NCBI GenBank assembly: GCA_002408485.1
Contig: DHSP01000003.1
Coordinates: 41,569-61,931 of the forward strand
Direction of reading: 5' to 3'
From: Proteiniphilum sp. UBA5283
GTDB lineage: Bacteria; Bacteroidota; Bacteroidia; Bacteroidales; Dysgonomonadaceae
Length of the DNA: 20,363 nt
The translations under genes and the position numbers were made by a program. Each line of letters opens with the position of its first letter. The stretch's first letter is position 1. The notes beneath the pieces are model-generated. The model did not search any database, had not been told where the DNA came from, and saw nothing but the letters and a program-made list of their open reading frames with translations. Of the stretch, positions 8,101 through 14,405 are shown one piece after another.

Positions 8101-8631
8101 TCATACTGTAAACTTGAGAATGCTGTTTACTTCAACTTCTGCAGGAAACAATTTCCGTCCTTTTAACTCTTCCAGTTCAATCAGGAAGTTAATATATATC
8201 GTTTTTACGCCCAATTTTCTGATCAGGTTATAAGCGGCCAGCATGGTACCTCCTGTCGCCAATAAATCGTCGTGGATCAGAACCACATCGTCCGGTGTCA
8301 ATGCATCTGCATGAATTTGGATGGTATCATCCCCGTATTCCTTTGAATATGCTTCTTCGATTACTTTATAAGGTAACTTGCCTGGTTTTCGAATGGGGAC
8401 AAATCCAGCGCCCAGCTGGATAGCCAATGCCGGTCCCATGAAAAAACCGCGTGATTCTATACCTACAACCTTGGTGATCCCTTTGTCCCGATATCGTTCA
8501 AAGAGAATTTCTGACAGTTCTTTTAAATGTTCCGGAGATTGGAACAGAGTGGTAATGTCTTTAAACTGGATCCCAGGGATAGGGAAGTCAGGGATATTCC
8601 TGACAGCGTCTGATAGTGTTTCGATGCTCAT
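8101..8631 (-). CDS. apt: Adenine phosphoribosyltransferase
   Basis: This 176-residue enzyme salvages adenine by joining it to PRPP to give AMP. The PRPP loop is VLIHDDLLATGGT at 117-129, and the short-form APRT signatures FPIPGIQFKDIT (about 16-27) and ESRGFFMGPALA (about 59-70) are present. Length and architecture match the bacterial family. The gene follows mnmG by 54 nt on the same strand, and that gap contains the parS-like site. The next feature downstream is a strong hairpin terminator, so mnmG-apt may form a short transcript. Confidence 0.97.
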   Translation of the reverse strand: MSIETLSDAVRNIPDFPIPGIQFKDITTLFQSPEHLKELSEILFERYRDKGITKVVGIESRGFFMGPALAIQLGAGFVPIRKPGKLPYKVIEEAYSKEYGDDTIQIHADALTPDDVVLIHDDLLATGGTMLAAYNLIRKLGVKTIYINFLIELEELKGRKLFPAEVEVNSILKFTV

Positions 8632-8661
8632 TTTTTATTTTGTTTCCTGTTTTTATTGAAA

Positions 8662-8677
8662 TGTTCCACGTGAAACA
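8662..8677. other. parS-like ParB-binding site
   Basis: TGTTCCACGTGAAACA matches the widely conserved chromosomal parS consensus TGTTNCACGTGAAACA at every defined position. It sits inside an 18-bp near-palindrome (8661-8678) with one asymmetric base pair. It lies in the 54-nt mnmG-apt gap, 8 nt past the mnmG stop codon, and so is outside coding sequence. ParB (Spo0J) loads here to segregate the replicated chromosome; parS sites normally cluster near oriC. No parA, parB, dnaA or cluster of DnaA boxes is in the window. Confidence 0.85.
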
Positions 8678-8685
8678 TTGTTGTC

Positions 8686-10560
8686 TTATCGTCCGAGAAG
8701 GACCAGCAAAACGGAGATGTCGTTTGGTGAAACCCCGGGAATCCTGCTTGCCTGTGCAATGGTTTCGGGATTGATCTTCGTGAGTTTCTGGCGCGCCTCG
8801 GTCGACAGTGATTGAATTTTATTGTAGTTGAACTTATCTTTGATGCGAATGTCCTCAAGGCGACTTATTTTGTCTGCCATAATCCGTTCCCGTTTAATAT
8901 ATCCGCCATATTTTATTTTAATATCGGCCGATTCAATGATCTCCTCCTTGCGGTCCCCAATCTTCTGGAGAAGTTCGTTGAGTGGCGAGATTTCCTGTGA
9001 CATCAGTCTAAGGTCGATGTGGGGACGGGTAAGCAGGTCGAACAGTTTCACACCATGTTTCAACGGTGCTGTACCGATCTTTTCCAGAAAGGGATTGATT
9101 CGTTCTGCCTTGACGGAAAAATTACGGACAAAGTCGATTATTTCGTGTACCTTTTCTTCTTTGCTGTTGAGAAGCTGTATTCTTTCGTTTGAAGCAAGCC
9201 CCAGTTCCCCGGCTTTGCGGGTAAGCCTTTCATCCGCATTGTCCTGTCGCAAGAGGATGCGGTATTCTGCGCGGGAGGTGAACATACGATATGGTTCGTC
9301 CACTCCTTTGGTGATCAGATCATCGATCAGTACACCGATATATGCTTCGTCTCTGCGCAGTATAAAAGGATTGCCCCCATGACAATTGATGTGTGCATTG
9401 ATCCCGGCAATCATTCCCTGTCCTGCTGCCTCTTCGTAGCCTGTTGTCCCGTTTATCTGTCCCGCAAAAAAAAGGTTCTTAACGGGTTTCGTTTCGAGGG
9501 TAGGGTGGAGTTGAGTAGGGTCGAAAAAGTCATATTCTATGGCATACCCGGGTCGGAAAATGTGTACATTTCTGAAGGCCGGTACGCGTTGTAGTGCTTT
9601 TAGCTGAATTTGAAGGGGCAGGGAAGAGGAGAAGCCATTGAGATAGTATTCGTGTGTTGTCTCGCCTTCCGGTTCCAGAAAAAGCTGGTGGCTTGTCTTC
9701 TCTGCAAATGTCACAATCTTTGTTTCAATGCTGGGGCAGTAACGGGGGCCGATGCTTTGAATCTGTCCGTTATAGAGTGGGGAGTCATGCAGTCCTTCCT
9801 GCAATGCCTCGTGTACCTCTTCCGATGTATAAGCTATCCAACAGCTACGCTGTTGCAGCGTACGTTCTACTTCCGATAAATAAGAGAATTTATGGAAATC
9901 GTCGTCCCCCTTTTGTTCTTCTAGCAATGAAAAATCCACGCTTCTTGCATCTATTCTGACTGGTGTGCCCGTCTTCATACGGTCAGTTTTGAACCCCAGT
10001 TTACGAAGATGTTCGGTCATGCCGAACGATGCCGGTTCTCCGAGGCGACCTCCACCAATTTGAACTTTACCGATATGAATAAGCCCGTTCAAAAAGGTCC
10101 CGTTTGTCAGGATCACAGATTTGGCCGAAAATTCAACGCCCATGCGAGTTTTTACGCCGGTTACAGTCATGCTGTCGACCACAAGCTCGGTGACCATATC
10201 CTGCCACATATACAGATTGGGTGTGTTCTCGATGATCTCACGCCATGTGTCAATGAATTTTATTCTATCGCTTTGCACACGCGGACTCCACATGGCAGGC
10301 CCTTTGGAACGGTTCAGCATTCTGAATTGAATGGCTGTTTTGTCGCTGACAATTCCCATTTGTCCTCCCAATGCATCAATTTCGCGCACAATCTGCCCTT
10401 TGGCAATGCCGCCTACGGCGGGATTGCAGCTCATCTGGGCAATTTTGTTCATGTCCATTGTTATGAGTAGCACTTTTGAGCCCAAATTGGCTGCAGCCGT
10501 GGCTGCTTCGCAACCGGCATGTCCTGCACCCACCACAATGATGTCGTAATTGAAAGTCAT
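8686..10560 (-). CDS. mnmG: tRNA uridine-5-carboxymethylaminomethyl modification enzyme MnmG
   Basis: This 624-residue FAD protein, formerly GidA, works with MnmE to install carboxymethylaminomethyl on the wobble uridine (U34) of certain tRNAs, using methylenetetrahydrofolate and glycine or ammonium. The N-terminal dinucleotide fold has GAGHAGCEAA at 11-20. CNPAVGGIAKG follows at 45-55, then the family signatures GPRYCPSIETKI (about 270) and AGQINGTTGYEEAAGQG (about 370). The C-terminal helical domain that contacts MnmE and tRNA is intact (ends SRIPGVSPNDISVLLVLLGR). A perfect -7 box lies 20 nt upstream. Downstream come the parS-like site and apt. Confidence 0.97.
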   Translation of the reverse strand: MTFNYDIIVVGAGHAGCEAATAAANLGSKVLLITMDMNKIAQMSCNPAVGGIAKGQIVREIDALGGQMGIVSDKTAIQFRMLNRSKGPAMWSPRVQSDRIKFIDTWREIIENTPNLYMWQDMVTELVVDSMTVTGVKTRMGVEFSAKSVILTNGTFLNGLIHIGKVQIGGGRLGEPASFGMTEHLRKLGFKTDRMKTGTPVRIDARSVDFSLLEEQKGDDDFHKFSYLSEVERTLQQRSCWIAYTSEEVHEALQEGLHDSPLYNGQIQSIGPRYCPSIETKIVTFAEKTSHQLFLEPEGETTHEYYLNGFSSSLPLQIQLKALQRVPAFRNVHIFRPGYAIEYDFFDPTQLHPTLETKPVKNLFFAGQINGTTGYEEAAGQGMIAGINAHINCHGGNPFILRRDEAYIGVLIDDLITKGVDEPYRMFTSRAEYRILLRQDNADERLTRKAGELGLASNERIQLLNSKEEKVHEIIDFVRNFSVKAERINPFLEKIGTAPLKHGVKLFDLLTRPHIDLRLMSQEISPLNELLQKIGDRKEEIIESADIKIKYGGYIKRERIMADKISRLEDIRIKDKFNYNKIQSLSTEARQKLTKINPETIAQASRIPGVSPNDISVLLVLLGR

Positions 10561-10580
10561 TTTTTAGTATTTTGAGGATG

Positions 10581-10588
10581 CAAAGATA
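10581..10588 (-). promoter_or_regulatory. Candidate -7 box for mnmG
   Basis: The minus strand reads TATCTTTG, an exact TAnnTTTG match, 20 nt before the mnmG start. The expected -33 region holds no clear TTTG. The leader would be only about 10-15 nt. Confidence 0.5.
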
Positions 10589-10652
10589 CTAAAAAAGAAA
10601 ACGTTACGATTACGCCGGATGTTAATTCCCGATAATAGAAGAAAAACAGCCT

Positions 10653-11603
10653 TTATTTCAGATAGATACGCAGATAGATCGGGAGATGGTCGCTGTAACC
10701 TCCTGTGAATCTACCGCGATAGCTCCGATTTGGGCTGATTTGTTTGTTTCTGTCGGTATGCAGCAGATAGGGAGGATTGAATATGTCGGCATAGTCCGGT
10801 TTACAATCTATTCTGTCCGATAATAACATGCTACCGGATACAATAAATTGATCAAAAAGCAGCCATCTTTTGTGGTATGTCGTGCCCAGACCTTTTTTGA
10901 ATTTAGGATAGAGCAGGTTGTATAATTTATGATTTACGACACTTGAAAATTCTTTCTTTGCACCCAGAACTTCGTCAATACTGTTGTCGTCGGGTGTATC
11001 GTTAAAATCGCCCATGACGAGCACATTTTCATTGGGGTTCTCGTCCTGGATTTTGCAGATTGCGTTTTTCAATTCGCTCGCCACAAAATACCGTCTCCGC
11101 TCCGAAACTTCTTTTCCCGAATTGCGCGAAGGAAAATGCACGACAAACAAATGCAGAATTTCGCTGTTCAACGTTTTTCCTTTTATATACAGGATATCGC
11201 GTGTACGGTCTTCTATCCCGGGGAGATGCACTAAGATCGGTGTTGATTCAAGAATAGCAAACGTTTGTGTATTGTAAATTATTGCTACGTCCGAACCCCT
11301 TTCGTCGGGACTGTCATAATGGATAAAACTATACCGCCTTATACCATTGCGGTTCATTTCGTCCAAAATGCTTTCCATCACCCATTTGTTTTCAATCTCC
11401 GCCAGACCGATTACATCGGGGTAATCGGGTTTTACAATTTCACCGATTACTTTTGTTAATTTTCCTACTTTATCATTGAACCGCTCCAATGTCCATTTTC
11501 TATTTCCGTTCGGTGTAAAATCATCGTCCATCGTCTTCGGATCGTCGATTGTGTCATAAAAATTTTCGGTGTTGTAAAACACGAAGGAAAATGGATGTGT
11601 CAT
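10653..11603 (-). CDS. Endonuclease/exonuclease/phosphatase (EEP) family protein
   Basis: This 316-residue protein has the DNase I-like metal-dependent phosphoesterase fold. The family's active-site residues appear in order: N11 (YNTENFYD), E69 (LAEIEN), H156 (VHFPSR), D199 and N201 (MGDFND), D251 (LFDQFIVS) and D305-H306 (YSDHLPIY). No signal peptide or membrane segment is visible, so it is probably cytoplasmic. The substrate could be nucleic acid, a phospholipid or inositol phosphate or another phosphoester; the sequence does not decide this. It sits between ybeY (60 nt upstream) and mnmG (92 nt downstream) on the same strand, with a good promoter of its own. Confidence 0.9.
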   Translation of the reverse strand: MTHPFSFVFYNTENFYDTIDDPKTMDDDFTPNGNRKWTLERFNDKVGKLTKVIGEIVKPDYPDVIGLAEIENKWVMESILDEMNRNGIRRYSFIHYDSPDERGSDVAIIYNTQTFAILESTPILVHLPGIEDRTRDILYIKGKTLNSEILHLFVVHFPSRNSGKEVSERRRYFVASELKNAICKIQDENPNENVLVMGDFNDTPDDNSIDEVLGAKKEFSSVVNHKLYNLLYPKFKKGLGTTYHKRWLLFDQFIVSGSMLLSDRIDCKPDYADIFNPPYLLHTDRNKQISPNRSYRGRFTGGYSDHLPIYLRIYLK

Positions 11604-11622
11604 TCTGTACGCAGGTTGTTTA

Positions 11623-11655
11623 CAAATGTAAATGATATTCAGCGATGTAGACCAA
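11623..11655 (-). promoter_or_regulatory. Promoter of the EEP gene
   Basis: On the minus strand TACATTTG (11630-11623) is a perfect -7 box. TTGG (11655-11652) lies 21 bp upstream as a near-consensus -33. The box ends 19 nt before the start codon, giving a short leader. The -33 element overlaps a perfect 10-bp palindrome, ACCAATTGGT (11651-11660). Confidence 0.6.
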
Positions 11656-11663
11656 TTGGTAAA

Positions 11664-12092
11664 TTATGGGAGTGGATTCCTCAGGAGTTCAAGTGCGGAG
11701 TCTTCCGCAATGCGCATCTCCTTCTTTTCCGAGTCCGACTGATCGTCAATTCCGCAAAGATGAAGAATTCCGTGGATCATCACACGGTACAGTTCCAGTT
11801 CAAAATCAGTATGATACATTTGTGAATTTGATCGAACGGTATCAAGACTAATAGATATGTCTCCCGAAATCCTGTTGTCTTCGGAGTAGTCGAACGTGAT
11901 GATATCGGTATAATAATCATGCTGCAGATATTGCCGGTTGATCTCCAGAATTTTTGCATCGTCACAAAAAAGATAGGCAATTTCCCCCACCTTCTTATGA
12001 TATCTTTCTGCCACCGTTTTGATCCAACGTGTCGTTTCCCTTCTCCTGATTCTGGGGAGGGTTACATTTTCTGCCTGATAAGTAATTGCCAT
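11664..12092 (-). CDS. ybeY: Endoribonuclease YbeY (rRNA maturation factor)
   Basis: This 142-residue UPF0054 metalloprotein takes part in 16S rRNA 3' end maturation and ribosome quality control in known homologues. The family metal motif is H-x3-H-x5-H. Here it reads HGILHLCGIDD, giving H107 and H111 but D117 in place of the usual third histidine. The rest fits: a short N-terminal region, RETTRWIK, and DIITFDYSED with DISISLDTV ahead of the motif. Aspartate can bind metal, and I recall the same position varying in other Bacteroidota, so this is probably a lineage form rather than a dead enzyme. It lies 36 nt after spmAB, likely on the same transcript. Confidence 0.93.
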   Translation of the reverse strand: MAITYQAENVTLPRIRRRETTRWIKTVAERYHKKVGEIAYLFCDDAKILEINRQYLQHDYYTDIITFDYSEDNRISGDISISLDTVRSNSQMYHTDFELELYRVMIHGILHLCGIDDQSDSEKKEMRIAEDSALELLRNPLP

Positions 12093-12128
12093 AATTTAAG
12101 TTATATTAACCTGGAGACTCTTTTATTT

Positions 12129-13361
12129 TTATCCGAAAAATAGGTAGGCCACGAAAATGGCCGCAATAACCCCTGCTAAATCCGCTAAAAGCGCATAGGG
12201 AACGGTATAGCGCGAATTTTTAATGTTCACTGCACCGTAGTAAACAGCCACAATGTAGAAGGTGGTATCGGTGGCTCCCTGCAAGACACTCGATAGTCTG
12301 CCGGCAAATGAATCGGCACCGAAAGTCTTCATCGTATCTATCATCATTCCCCGAGCGCCACTACCACTCAACGGCTTCATCAGGGCTGTAGGCATCCCGT
12401 CTACCCAGCGGGTATCCATGCCGCTGAGAGCAACCAGGTCGCGCACTCCCTCCATCAGGAAATCCATGGCTCCGGATGCCCTGAATACGCCAATGCCAAC
12501 CAGAATAGCAATCAGGTAAGGTATGATGGAAACAGCAGTTTTAAAGCCGTCTTTTGCGCCGTCAATGAAAGCGTCGAAGATATTTATTTTTCTCTTCAGA
12601 GCCTTTACAATAAAAAGGACGATGATCGTGAAGAGGATGAAATTTGCTGCGAGGCTGGAGATGATATTGATTTTCTCCTGGGGCATTGTCTGGAAAATCA
12701 ATATCGTGCCCGCAATAATACCTGCCATGGCAAGAATAAATGCAATGATCGACCGTTGGAAAATATTGATACCCTGCTTCAGACATACTGCAATCATTCC
12801 CACGAGCGTGGCAACAAACGTGGCAATCATGATAGGGATAAAAACATCGGCCGGATTGGTTGACCCTAATTGCGCGCGATACACCATCACGGTGACCGGA
12901 ATAAGGGTCAATCCCGATGCGTTCAGCACCAAAAACATGATCATGGGGTTCGAGGCCTCCTCTTTCTTTGTATTGAACTCCTGCAGTTCCTGCATCGCCT
13001 TCAATCCGAAGGGAGTAGCTGCATTGTCGAGGCCCAGCATATTCGCTGATATGTTCATCAGCATGGATCCTGCGGCAGGGTGGTTTTTTGGAATATCCGG
13101 GAAAATCCTGGAAAACAGAGGGGAAACAGCCATTGAAAATGATTCAACCATGCCGCCCCGTTCCCCAATTTTCATCACGCCAAGCCATAGAGAGAGAACA
13201 CCCGTGAGTCCGAGGGATATTTCAAATCCGGTCCTGGCTGTGTCGTAGGTTGAGTTCATGATGTCGGTAAACACTTGCAGATCTCCAAAGAGAAGCAGTT
13301 TTACCAATGCAACCCCAAAGGCAATTAAAAAAAATGCAATCCAAATATAATTCAAAACCAT
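12129..13361 (-). CDS. Fused SpmA-SpmB nucleoside-recognition (Gate) membrane protein
   Basis: This 410-residue integral membrane protein joins two domains that Bacillus encodes as separate spore maturation proteins A and B. The SpmA-like half (about 1-200) contains GLDNAATPFGLKAM at 110-123. The SpmB-like half (about 245-410) contains KPLSGSGARGMM at 329-340 and QGATDTTFYIVAVYYGAV. Many hydrophobic helices run throughout (for example 5-25, 140-162, 172-194, 203-224, 235-254, 277-295, 388-408). Gate-domain proteins are thought to move small molecules across membranes, but the substrate is unknown. Nothing in the window suggests sporulation, so the name reflects homology only. It heads the minus-strand run, 36 nt before ybeY, and has the best promoter in the window. 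Confidence 0.92.
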   Translation of the reverse strand: MVLNYIWIAFFLIAFGVALVKLLLFGDLQVFTDIMNSTYDTARTGFEISLGLTGVLSLWLGVMKIGERGGMVESFSMAVSPLFSRIFPDIPKNHPAAGSMLMNISANMLGLDNAATPFGLKAMQELQEFNTKKEEASNPMIMFLVLNASGLTLIPVTVMVYRAQLGSTNPADVFIPIMIATFVATLVGMIAVCLKQGINIFQRSIIAFILAMAGIIAGTILIFQTMPQEKINIISSLAANFILFTIIVLFIVKALKRKINIFDAFIDGAKDGFKTAVSIIPYLIAILVGIGVFRASGAMDFLMEGVRDLVALSGMDTRWVDGMPTALMKPLSGSGARGMMIDTMKTFGADSFAGRLSSVLQGATDTTFYIVAVYYGAVNIKNSRYTVPYALLADLAGVIAAIFVAYLFFG

Positions 13362-13411
13362 ACGATGCCGAAGTCATGAATGAAAAAGAGTTCTCATCGA
13401 AATAGACCAAT

Positions 13412-13442
13412 CAAAGATACGATTAAATAGAAAAAGAGCAAG
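13412..13442 (-). promoter_or_regulatory. Promoter of spmAB-ybeY
   Basis: On the minus strand CTTG (13442-13439) and TATCTTTG (13419-13412) are separated by 19 bp, an almost perfect Bacteroidota sigma-ABfr promoter (TTTG-N19-TAnnTTTG). The predicted leader is about 45 nt. Confidence 0.7.
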
Positions 13443-13519
13443 TGTAATTATGAGGAAAAGGGCTATATTTTAAGAAGTGCGACGTGCGAATGTCTCGATG
13501 TCGGGTTTAAAATCTTTGA

Positions 13520-13554
13520 TTTGAGAGGTATTCACCGAACATTGTGTAACTTTA
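13520..13554 (+). promoter_or_regulatory. Possible promoter of the helix-hairpin-helix gene
   Basis: TTTG (13520-13523) and TAACTTTA (13547-13554, one mismatch to TAnnTTTG) are 23 bp apart, slightly longer than usual. The -7 box ends 26 nt before the start codon. It is divergent from the spmAB promoter in the same 219-nt gap. Confidence 0.3.
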
Positions 13555-13580
13555 TCGTCAAATAATTAACTGTTAACCCT

Positions 13581-14318
13581 ATGAAGTGGAAAGATTTTTT
13601 GCATTATCAGCAGGGATCGAAGCTTGCGGTAATATTGTTGCTGGTTCTTATTCTGTTGACCATGATTCTGAACGGTGTTCTTCGTTACGGAAGAAGATCC
13701 GAAATGGTGATCGTTCAAAACGAGGCGTTGATTAACGAGTTTGATTCGTTCCGGCAGACATTGAAAGAGCGCGTACCGCCTTACCGTGAGGCGAGAACTT
13801 ATGAAGAGATGGTCGAATATGAACCGGAAAGCTTGAAGCCTGTACGGAATAAGGAAACTTTGGAGAATGACGATCACGAACGGCTATTTACTACCTATCC
13901 CGGTGCGACAAAATTATCGGCAGGAGAAACAATTTCCCTCAACGATACCGATACGGCACAGTGGAAAAAAATTCCCGGCATCGGTAGCACCTTTGCCTCG
14001 CGTATCGTGAAATACGGGGACCTTTTGGGAGGATATGTCATGCCGGAGCAGCTTCTGGAGGTATATGGCATGGACATGGAGCTCTACGGGCGCATCCTGC
14101 CCTATATTCAGATCGGAGGCAACTGGAAAAGGGTGAAGGTGAACGAACTGCATTTCAGAGAACTTTTGCGTCACCCCTACCTGAATTACACACAGGTGCA
14201 GGCAATCATCAACCTGCGCAGAAGAAAAGGAGATATTGCTTCCATCAACGAGCTGGCCATGCTCAATGAGTTCACGTCCGAAGATATCTCCCGTCTGGCC
14301 CCCTATCTCGAGTTTTGA
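13581..14318 (+). CDS. Membrane-anchored helix-hairpin-helix (ComEA-like) protein
   Basis: This 245-residue protein has a short positive N-terminus, one membrane helix at about 14-32 and then an exported or cytoplasmic charged region (about 37-118). Two helix-hairpin-helix modules follow: HhH1 at about 119-165 (IPGIGSTFASRIVKYG, then PEQLLEVYGM) and HhH2 at about 186-242 (VNELHFRELLRHPYLNYTQ, then DIASINELAML). HhH pairs bind DNA non-specifically through the backbone, as in the competence receptor ComEA, but this protein is larger and no other competence gene is nearby. The +RRKGD+ basic patch (213-218) in the second module is compatible with DNA binding. Function beyond this is not known. 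It is divergent from spmAB and converges on valS with no clear terminator. Confidence 0.85.
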   Translation: MKWKDFLHYQQGSKLAVILLLVLILLTMILNGVLRYGRRSEMVIVQNEALINEFDSFRQTLKERVPPYREARTYEEMVEYEPESLKPVRNKETLENDDHERLFTTYPGATKLSAGETISLNDTDTAQWKKIPGIGSTFASRIVKYGDLLGGYVMPEQLLEVYGMDMELYGRILPYIQIGGNWKRVKVNELHFRELLRHPYLNYTQVQAIINLRRRKGDIASINELAMLNEFTSEDISRLAPYLEF

Positions 14319-14405
14319 ACATACGGGAATCTCAGCATCTTCAGGCTATCACTATTTGGTGCGTAGTGATGATGGTAGTCGGGTACACGTAACCCCTATC
14401 CTTTA

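Noticed and set aside
8628..8858. Minus-strand open frame of 76 codons ending with the peptide MFHVEHF and a lysine-rich tail
   Set aside because: It overlaps the end of mnmG in another frame, and the MFHVEHF stretch is simply the parS-like site read as codons. Such peptides are known by-products of parS sites.
12523..13248. 241-codon plus-strand open frame
   Set aside because: It is antisense to spmAB and reflects the hydrophobic codon pattern of that gene.
14348..14370. Hairpin ATCACTA/TAGTGAT as a terminator between the convergent helix-hairpin-helix gene and valS
   Set aside because: The stem is only 7 bp with a 9-nt loop, and no T run follows on either strand.
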